11,594 nucleotides of DNA, taken from NCBI GenBank assembly GCA_030609765.1, contig JAUWTE010000050.1:1-11594 (forward strand), in the 5' to 3' direction. Below are positions 7,115-11,594 of this stretch, piece after piece. The stretch's first letter is position 1; each line of letters begins with the position of its first letter. Position numbers and translations under genes: made by a program. The notes under the pieces were generated by a model, which did no database searches, was not told where the DNA came from, and was given only the letters and a program-made list of their open reading frames with translations. This stretch comes from Acidobacteriota bacterium (lineage in GTDB: Bacteria; Acidobacteriota; UBA890).

Positions 7115-8284
7115 ATGAGCGAAAGCCCCTCTAGCCAGAAACCCGCCGACGACAGTAAGAGCTCCGTTGCTGCCGGTCTGAAGGGAGTGGTCGTAGCGGA
7201 GACCTCAGTCAGCACGGTCTACGGTGAGGAAGGCAAGCTCATCTACCGTGGCTACAACATCCACGACCTCGCCGAAAACGCGACCTTCGAGGAGGTTGTT
7301 GCGCTCCTCTGGAACGGGGACCTGCCGAACCGGGCCGACCTCGCCGACATGGTCACGCTGCTGGCCCGTGAGCGTGAGGTCGACAAGCCGGTTCTGGATC
7401 TGGTCCGCTCTGCCCCTTCTGAGGCTCCGCCGATGGCGATCCTGCGCACGGCCACCTCGGCGCTGGGCGAGTATGATCCCGACGCGGAAGATATCTCACC
7501 GCAGGCGAACCGGCGCAAAGCCGTGAAGCTCACCTCGCGGTTGGCGACCCTCACCGCAGCGATCTTTCGATCTCGTCGGGGCCAGGAGCCTGTTCCTCCC
7601 GACCCGGCACTCGGTCATGCCGCGAACTTCCTTTTCATGTGCTTCGGCGAGCGCGCCAGCGCACAGGCGGCCCGCGCCATGGAGATGGCACTGGTCATTC
7701 ATGCCGAGCAGGGATTCAACGCCTCGACCTTCTCGTCACGAGTCACTTCGGCAACTCTCTCCGACATGTACTCGGCCATCACCTCGGCCATCGGCACCCT
7801 CAAGGGACCGCTGCACGGAGGCGCGAACCAGCGCGTGCTCGAGATGCTCTACGAAGTCGGCTCGCCCGAGCGGGTGCCTGACTACATCGACGCCAAGTTG
7901 GCCAAGAAGGAACGCATCATGGGCTTCGGCCACCGCGTCTACAAGGTCGAGGACCCACGCGGGCGCCACCTGAAGAGGGTGGCGGAGGAGCTGGCCGCTG
8001 CTGGGCAGGGTGACCCCACGCTGCTGGATATCCAGAGCCGCATGATCGACGTCATGCAGGATCGCAAGGGGATGGCGATCAACGTCGACTTCTATTCGGC
8101 TTCGCTGTACACCTATCTCGGCTTCCCGGCCGACCTGTTCCCTCCGCTCTTCGCCATAAGCCGTGTGGCAGGCTGGACCAGCCACGTGATGGAGCAGCAT
8201 TCAGCGAATGTCCTGATTCGGCCCCGGGCCCAATACATCGGTCATACGGGGCGCAGGTACGTGACGATCGCCGACCGCGGCTAG
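7115..8284 (+). CDS. gltA: Citrate synthase (short, dimeric-type; could be a 2-methylcitrate synthase)
   Basis: Condenses oxaloacetate with acetyl-CoA to citrate, the entry step of the TCA cycle. I use ATG 7115 because GGGAG (7105-7109) sits 5 nt upstream; an in-frame ATG at 7049 adds 22 residues with no family resemblance. The 389-residue product fits the short citrate/2-methylcitrate synthase class rather than the roughly 430-residue enterobacterial hexameric type. Catalytic residues are visible: His234 in GPLHGGAN, His273 in GFGHRVYK and Asp325 in NVDFYSA; the family segments HAEQGFNASTF 196-206 and RPRAQYIG 369-376 are also present. Sequence by eye does not separate citrate from 2-methylcitrate synthase; no prp genes are nearby, which favours citrate synthase. 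It stands alone, with gaps on both sides. Confidence 0.93.
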   Translation: MSESPSSQKPADDSKSSVAAGLKGVVVAETSVSTVYGEEGKLIYRGYNIHDLAENATFEEVVALLWNGDLPNRADLADMVTLLAREREVDKPVLDLVRSAPSEAPPMAILRTATSALGEYDPDAEDISPQANRRKAVKLTSRLATLTAAIFRSRRGQEPVPPDPALGHAANFLFMCFGERASAQAARAMEMALVIHAEQGFNASTFSSRVTSATLSDMYSAITSAIGTLKGPLHGGANQRVLEMLYEVGSPERVPDYIDAKLAKKERIMGFGHRVYKVEDPRGRHLKRVAEELAAAGQGDPTLLDIQSRMIDVMQDRKGMAINVDFYSASLYTYLGFPADLFPPLFAISRVAGWTSHVMEQHSANVLIRPRAQYIGHTGRRYVTIADRG

Positions 8285-8341
8285 CCCAACCTTCCTGACG
8301 GATCGCGGCTGCGGAGCGTGCCCCATGGGCGGGCGACGGGG

Positions 8342-8379
8342 GTGACCGGAATTTCTTTCACTTTTTCTGCCTGTGACCG
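8342..8379 (+). repeat. Pair of GTGACCG direct repeats upstream of the RNA promoter
   Basis: GTGACCG occurs at 8342-8348 and again at 8373-8379, 31 bp apart start to start, which is close to three helical turns. The second copy ends 10 bp before the TTGACA hexamer and runs into a six-A tract (8380-8385). The arrangement resembles a two-site activator region, but chance is possible and no regulator is known. Confidence 0.35.
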
Positions 8380-8389
8380 AAAAAAGTCG

Positions 8390-8418
8390 TTGACAGATTT
8401 TCGGAACGGAGGTAAATA
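8390..8418 (+). promoter_or_regulatory. Promoter-like element for the structured RNA
   Basis: TTGACA, a perfect -35 hexamer, lies at 8390-8395. After 17 nt comes TAAATA (8413-8418), a weak -10 with about three matches. Transcription would start around 8423-8426, exactly where the 5' strand of the closing helix begins at 8423. That coincidence is the main reason to believe it. The A tract just upstream could act as an UP element. Confidence 0.6.
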
Positions 8419-8422
8419 GGTT

Positions 8423-8603
8423 GTGCTCGGGTGATATCCCCGGCCAAACGGCGAGAAGCCTAGTTTTCGTTGAAGGCGAGGAAGGAGCCCGGTATCCGAC
8501 CGACCCGCAAGGGGAGGAAGGGAGCCGGAAAAACCGCCACGCTGGAGGGAGCCAGGCACAACCGTTGGGAGGCCATCGCGGAGATCACCCGGGCGCTTTT
8601 TTT
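8423..8603 (+). ncRNA. Structured noncoding RNA of about 180 nt with its own terminator (6S-like architecture, family not recognised)
   Basis: The ends pair over 13 bp (three G-U): GTGCTCGGGTGAT at 8423-8435 with ATCACCCGGGCGC at 8584-8596, followed directly by seven T (8597-8603). Inside, UCC 8437-8439 can pair with 8580-8582, GGCC 8442-8445 with 8571-8574 and AACGG 8447-8451 with 8562-8566. A small hairpin CGAGAA/UUUUCG (8452-8457/8464-8469, loop GCCUAG) and another, CUGG/CCAG (8542-8545/8552-8555, loop AGGGAG), flank an apical hairpin 8489-8528. The apical hairpin has CCGG ends, internal A-A, U-G and tandem G-A pairs and a GCAA tetraloop at 8507-8510. A closed basal stem, a wide middle with small hairpins and an irregular apical stem match the outline of 6S RNA in shape and length, but I recognise no 6S sequence signature. 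No open reading frame with a ribosome site explains the region. Alternatives are a CsrA-sponge RNA or a terminated leader. Structure is confident, identity is not. Confidence 0.7.
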
Positions 8604-8977
8604 GCCTAGCCCGGATTACTCAGCGGGTGGCCTAGCGAGCGAGTGCGAGGGCGTGTGAGGACAAGGCGCGCTGCCATTCTTCCCACGCTCTCTGACCGCT
8701 GTAGCCTCTCCTTCTGTTGCGCTCGCCGCGATTCCCGCCGCCGCCCCGACTGCCATGGTCCCTTCTGATCAAACGACAGCCTCGGGCACACTGTTTCGCA
8801 TCAACTACCTGACGCGGTAACCTATGAGGTTCAGGGTGGCCAGCATCTTCCACGAGTCGTTTCGACCAAAATGTCGTTCGCCGCGTCCTAGGTAGGACAC
8901 GGGCGGCTGGAAGCACTGCCCGCGAGAACCCCCACACTCAAATTGCGAGAAAGAACTCGGTAGCCAGGAGGGTAGTA
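8604..8977. other. 374-bp gene-free stretch between the structured RNA and the HtrA gene
   Basis: No reading frame here has a ribosome site and recognisable protein. It must hold the promoter of the protease gene if the RNA terminates at 8603, but I see no clear -35/-10 pair. Visible structure: GCCTAGC repeated at 8604-8610 and 8630-8636; CGAC/GTCG around 8863-8876; and the perfect inverted repeat GTCCTAGGTAGGAC at 8885-8898. The ribosome site AGGAGGG at 8966-8972 belongs to the protease gene. Confidence 0.5.
8885..8898. repeat. 14-bp perfect inverted repeat upstream of the HtrA gene
   Basis: GTCCTA and TAGGAC flank a GG centre, 80 bp before the protease start codon. It could be a regulator operator or a small leader hairpin; the T-poor sequence after it argues against a terminator. 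Function is inferred only from position. Confidence 0.35.
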
Positions 8978-10603
8978 GTGAATTCGTCCCACAAAGCAAA
9001 ACGACTGATGACCTCGACCGGCCTGTTGGCAATGGGCCTGGTGGTAGGCTTCGGTGCCGCACAGCTGGGCACCGCTGTTGCGGGCTCCGCAACAGTACAG
9101 GAGGTCACTGCTGCCTCCTACACGGCAGCCGCACCGGCTCTCGACGCGCAGATCCCGCAGGGAGCGTTCGTAGACGTCGCTGAGAAGGCCCAGCCTGCTG
9201 TTGTCTACATCCAGGCCCAACACGAGATGAGGCCGGAGGATGCCCAGCCCGACATCTTCCGCCGCTACTTTCCCGATGAGGAGAATCCGGAAGGTCAGAT
9301 GCCCCAGATGGAGGCCGAGCCGATGCCCCCGTCACAGGGCTCCGGATTCATCATCCGCCGGACTGGGTACATCCTCACCAATGCGCACGTGATCTCGCGA
9401 ATTCTCGGCGACCGCGACGAAGTCGAAACCGTCAGGGCCAAGGAGATCATCGTCCGTTTGAGCAACGAGGATGAGTACGAGGCCGAGATCGTGGGCCTCG
9501 ACATCGGTACCGATGTAGCTATTCTCAAGATCGACGTGGGCGAGGACCTTCCGTACCTGGTTCTGGGCGACTCGGACGCGGCGCGCGTGGGTGAATGGGT
9601 CATGGCGTTGGGAGCGCCGTTCGGCCTCACCAACACCGTCTCTGCCGGCATTATCTCCGCCAAGGGCCGGGCGCAGCTCCGATTGACGGCCAACTTCTAC
9701 CAGGACTTCATCCAGACCGATGCGGCTATCAACCCCGGCAACTCGGGCGGGCCGCTGGTGAACCTGAAGGGTGAGGTCATCGGCATGAATACGGCCATCG
9801 TCTCCAGCGGCTTCCAGGCACAGTACTCGGGAGTCGGCTTTGCCTCGCCCATGAACCTCGTTGGCAAGGTAGCGGAGCAGCTCATCGCCCATGGTCGCGT
9901 CATTCGCGGTTGGGTGGGCGTGACCATTGGCCCTCTGGACGATGCTCTGGCCGAGGGTTTCGGCGTCGCTGGCATGGACCTTGACGGCGCAGTTGTCCTG
10001 CAGGAGGTCAATCCAGGCGAACCGGCGGATCAGGCAGGCTTGCGTGCCGGCGACATCGTCGTCGCGATGGACGGCTCGAAGCTCGATGGAAACCAGGACT
10101 TTCTGCAGCGCATCGCCATCGTCCCACCGGGCGACACCATCACCCTCGACGTGCTGCAGGCCGCACAGGGCGGGATCGAAGAGGCGACCGTATCGATCAC
10201 TCTCGGCGAGCGCCCCGCCGAGGAAGAGATCTTCCGTCGCAACCTTGGAGGCACGAATCGCGGCCGCCAGGAGCGTCCCGAAGAGACCACCATCCCCGAC
10301 ACCATCTCCCACACTCTCGGGCTCACTGTCACAGACCTCACGTCGGAGATCGCCGAGCAGATCGGCTATGAGGGTGAGCTCCAGGGTGTTGTCGTCACGC
10401 AGGTGGCACGCGCCGGCGCTGCGGCCGAGGCCTTTCTCGCTCGAGGCGATCTCATCCTCGAGGTAGCCAGGCAACCCGTGGCCGGCGTCGCGGAGTTCGA
10501 GGAAGCTCTGAGCAGCTTCGGACCCGACGAGGTCGCACTGCTCAGGATCCGGCGCACAAACGGTCAGTTCGCCTTCGTGCCGTTGCGCATGCCTGAGGAG
10601 TAG
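8978..10603 (+). CDS. htrA: HtrA/DegP-family periplasmic serine protease with two PDZ domains
   Basis: Degrades or chaperones damaged proteins in the cell envelope. The start is GTG at 8978: AGGAGGG (8966-8972) sits 5 nt upstream, and the first residues (MNSSHKAKRLM, then a hydrophobic stretch about 12-36) form a signal peptide or membrane anchor. The 541-residue product has a trypsin-like domain with the triad His137 (TNAHVI), Asp179 (GTDVAIL) and Ser256 (NPGNSGGPL). PDZ domains follow near 310-410 (LRAGDIVVAMDG) and 445-535 (ARGDLILEV). Length is slightly above E. coli DegP. An acidic Pro/Met-rich insert at about 98-118 falls in the region of the LA loop. It ends with two adjacent TAG stops and is followed by a strong hairpin, so it appears monocistronic. 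HtrA proteases are usually envelope-stress induced; a regulator site could be the palindrome at 8885-8898. Many such genomes carry several HtrA paralogs, so the exact ortholog is unsure. Confidence 0.94.
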   Translation: MNSSHKAKRLMTSTGLLAMGLVVGFGAAQLGTAVAGSATVQEVTAASYTAAAPALDAQIPQGAFVDVAEKAQPAVVYIQAQHEMRPEDAQPDIFRRYFPDEENPEGQMPQMEAEPMPPSQGSGFIIRRTGYILTNAHVISRILGDRDEVETVRAKEIIVRLSNEDEYEAEIVGLDIGTDVAILKIDVGEDLPYLVLGDSDAARVGEWVMALGAPFGLTNTVSAGIISAKGRAQLRLTANFYQDFIQTDAAINPGNSGGPLVNLKGEVIGMNTAIVSSGFQAQYSGVGFASPMNLVGKVAEQLIAHGRVIRGWVGVTIGPLDDALAEGFGVAGMDLDGAVVLQEVNPGEPADQAGLRAGDIVVAMDGSKLDGNQDFLQRIAIVPPGDTITLDVLQAAQGGIEEATVSITLGERPAEEEIFRRNLGGTNRGRQERPEETTIPDTISHTLGLTVTDLTSEIAEQIGYEGELQGVVVTQVARAGAAAEAFLARGDLILEVARQPVAGVAEFEEALSSFGPDEVALLRIRRTNGQFAFVPLRMPEE

Positions 10604-10618
10604 TAGTCCAAACGAGTC

Positions 10619-10652
10619 GGCGGCGCAGCCGAGATGCCGAGGCGGCGCCGCC
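10619..10652. repeat. GC-rich inverted repeat just after the HtrA stop codon
   Basis: GGCGGCGC (10619-10626) pairs with GCGCCGCC (10645-10652); the right half also lies in the palindrome GGCGGCGCCGCC (10641-10652). No T-run follows. It may be a transcript-stabilising hairpin ahead of the main terminator stem, or chance in GC-rich sequence. Confidence 0.3.
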
Positions 10653-10663
10653 CGAAGGAATCA

Positions 10664-10704
10664 AAGCCGGTGTGGGAAGAGCTTGGATCTTCCCACACCG
10701 GCTT
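10664..10704. terminator. Perfect 17-bp inverted repeat, probable bidirectional terminator
   Basis: The 17 nt at 10664-10680 are perfectly complementary to 10688-10704, around a 7-nt loop. The stem starts AAGCCGG and ends CCGGCTT, so each strand has only a short T stretch (TTCTTG on plus, TTTGATT on minus). It lies between the convergent HtrA and HTH genes and can stop transcription from both sides. The stem is unambiguous; the weak U-tract is the only reservation. Confidence 0.75.
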
Positions 10705-10814
10705 CTTGCTGCGATCTTCGATCGCCAGCAGTGGCCCCCATGGTCCGGCCCCCTTGAAACCGGTGCACGTGTCTTCTCAGATCGCCGGATGAACCCCTGG
10801 CCCTGCGAACAAGC

Positions 10815-11054
10815 TCAGCTCGGCTCTAGCAGGCCGTCCAACACGCTTTCGCGAAAGCGCCACTGACGTCCCACCCGAGTTGCAGGCAACCTGCCCTGCT
10901 TGGCCATTCGGTACACGGTCGATTTATTGATGCGCAATAGGTCGGCCACCTCTGCCACGGTCAGCAACTTACTCGCCCGTTCCCGTGCCACCACAGGTAA
11001 CGGTCGACTGCTCACCGCGACGGCGCCGGCCCTCAAGCCTCCCACTACCGTCAT
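10815..11054 (-). CDS. Small helix-turn-helix DNA-binding protein, excisionase/AlpA-type (HTH_17-like)
   Basis: Probable transcription regulator or DNA-architecture protein. I start at ATG 11054, where GAGGTG is 9 nt upstream, giving 79 residues; an ATG at 11084 would add ten residues with a poorer ribosome site. The C-terminal half (about 30-77) is the domain: LLTVAEVADLL, a turn at RINKSTVYRMAKQG, then RLPATRVGRQWRFRESVLDGLL, the wing-like segment of the MerR/excisionase superfamily. The first 30 residues are Gly/Ala/Val/Arg-rich with no recognisable fold. It follows the HD-GYP-type gene by 44 bp, so the two are probably co-transcribed. No integrase or phage gene is visible, so a chromosomal regulator (as with BldC-like proteins) is more likely than a true excisionase. 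Target unknown. Confidence 0.85.
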   Translation of the reverse strand: MTVVGGLRAGAVAVSSRPLPVVARERASKLLTVAEVADLLRINKSTVYRMAKQGRLPATRVGRQWRFRESVLDGLLEPS

Positions 11055-11098
11055 GGTTCCATTCACCTCGCTTTCGTCATGCACTTGTTCTCAGCACT

Positions 11099-11594
11099 TC
11101 ATGCGGATTCTTGGCCGCTCTCGGACGCGATCGACTCCGGAGTGACGACCTGTGAAACAAACGTGCTAGCTACTTCCGGATTCCAGACCTTCTCCGCGCC
11201 CCGCAAGAGGATGTCGCGGGCCTGCTCCTCCTCCATTGCCGGTCGATAGCTCTTGGGCGTGAGGAGAGTCTGAAAAACATCGCAGATGCCCACGATCTGG
11301 GCACCCAACGGGATCTGTTCACCCTGCAGATGGTTCGGGTGCCCGCTGCCATCCCAACGCTCCTGGTGGTGCCGCACAAACTCCTGTACCGGAGCGAGAG
11401 CAGCCACGCCCTCCAACATCTCCGCCGCCATCATGGGCGCTTCCTCGAGCAACCGACGCTCAGCGTCGGTGTACTTCCCGCTCTTGTTGAGGATTTCGTC
11501 CGGAATCGTCGACCGGCCGAGATCATGGGACAGTGCAGCCAACCTCACAGCGGTGGCATCCTGCTCCGGCATGCCCATGGCTCGAGCCAGCTCA
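11099..11594 (-). CDS. HD-GYP-type domain protein lacking signature residues (partial, N-terminus outside window)
   Basis: C-terminal 164 or so residues of a protein whose start lies beyond the right edge. HD-GYP domains hydrolyse cyclic di-GMP using a bi- or trinuclear metal site. Numbering from the Met at 11578: the core HD is present (LSHDLG, 18-19), followed by a well-aligned family stretch IPDEILNKSGKYTDAE. Several signature positions differ: HDxGK has Arg22; the RRHP motif reads EEAP, so a metal His becomes Ala48; the HHE motif reads HQE (His71, Gln72); and GYP reads GHP (79-81). The segment IPLGAQIVGICDVFQTLL aligns with the usual IPLGARI-x3-DxxDAL. The protein may be a sensor or regulator rather than an active phosphodiesterase. 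Its downstream neighbour is the small HTH gene, 44 bp away. The upstream domains, which would tell the input signal, cannot be seen. Confidence 0.82.
   Translation of the reverse strand, partial: ELARAMGMPEQDATAVRLAALSHDLGRSTIPDEILNKSGKYTDAERRLLEEAPMMAAEMLEGVAALAPVQEFVRHHQERWDGSGHPNHLQGEQIPLGAQIVGICDVFQTLLTPKSYRPAMEEEQARDILLRGAEKVWNPEVASTFVSQVVTPESIASESGQESA

Noticed and set aside
8531..8560. Cobalamin riboswitch B12-box-like sequence CCGCCACGCTGG
   Set aside because: Only a partial match to the box; the other conserved cobalamin elements are not found, and the RNA ends in a terminator 374 bp before a protease gene with no cobalamin connection.
8423..8603. SRP RNA or RNase P RNA identity for the structured RNA
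   Set aside because: The GGAAGGAGCC stretches recall the SRP apical sequence and GAGGAAGGAGCCCGG recalls the RNase P P4 strand. The SRP symmetric loop (AGCAGCC) and the partner strand of RNase P (ACAGAAA type) are absent, and 180 nt is too short for RNase P.
8607..8680. tRNA-like beginning, GCCCGGATTACTCAGCGGG, after the T-run
   Set aside because: It resembles the acceptor and D-arm start of a tRNA, but there is no D-stem closure, no anticodon arm and no GTTCGA T-loop within the next 75 bases.
9332..10474. Minus-strand reading frame of 380 codons
   Set aside because: Antisense shadow of the HtrA protease, which has its full catalytic triad and PDZ domains on the plus strand.
10815..11084. 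Excisionase of a prophage or integrative element
   Set aside because: The HTH domain is of the excisionase type, but there is no integrase, attachment-site repeat, tRNA or phage gene nearby, and the gene sits behind an HD-GYP-type signalling gene.

Overview
The window is GC-rich (roughly 60 percent by eye) and densely coding. It suggests a Gram-negative bacterium with a periplasm rich in c-type haem. At least 23 haem c attachment motifs are encoded in the first 5.6 kb, all on exported or membrane-anchored proteins, and an HtrA-type periplasmic protease follows. The mix (a c/b cytochrome fusion, c554-type cytochromes, a CX3CH NapC/NirT-like protein, a small excisionase-type HTH regulator) fits an environmental Gemmatimonadota-, Acidobacteriota- or Desulfuromonadota-like lineage. 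This placement is inference with low confidence.

Region 1 (1-4205, minus strand) is a respiratory cytochrome cluster read from right to left: a small tetrahaem c554-like periplasmic cytochrome, then an 11-haem c / cytochrome b membrane fusion, then a three-TM NapC/NirT-like multihaem quinol-oxidising cytochrome that runs off the left edge. A divergent regulatory region (4206-4409) separates it from region 2 (4410-6981, plus strand): a pentahaem c554-like cytochrome followed 34 bp later by nicotinate phosphoribosyltransferase (pncB). Together the cytochromes look like an inner-membrane quinol-to-periplasm electron route of the kind used in anaerobic or extracellular respiration; the terminal acceptor cannot be read from the sequence.

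Region 3 (7115-8284, plus) is a citrate synthase. Region 4 (8285-8977) is a 693-bp stretch without a protein gene. It is not empty: it has a promoter-like TTGACA element, a closed 13-bp terminal helix whose 5' strand begins where transcription should start and whose 3' strand is followed directly by seven T, and between them an apical 40-nt hairpin with a GCAA tetraloop. I read this as an independent structured RNA of about 180 nt, possibly a 6S-like RNA but not matched to a family by sequence. A further 374 bp lead to an HtrA/DegP protease with two PDZ domains (8978-10603, plus), closed by a long perfect inverted-repeat terminator.

Region 5 (10815-11594, minus) holds an HD-GYP-type protein, cut by the right edge and lacking several signature residues, followed by a small HTH DNA-binding protein in the same direction. 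They look like a two-gene signalling/regulatory unit convergent with the protease gene.
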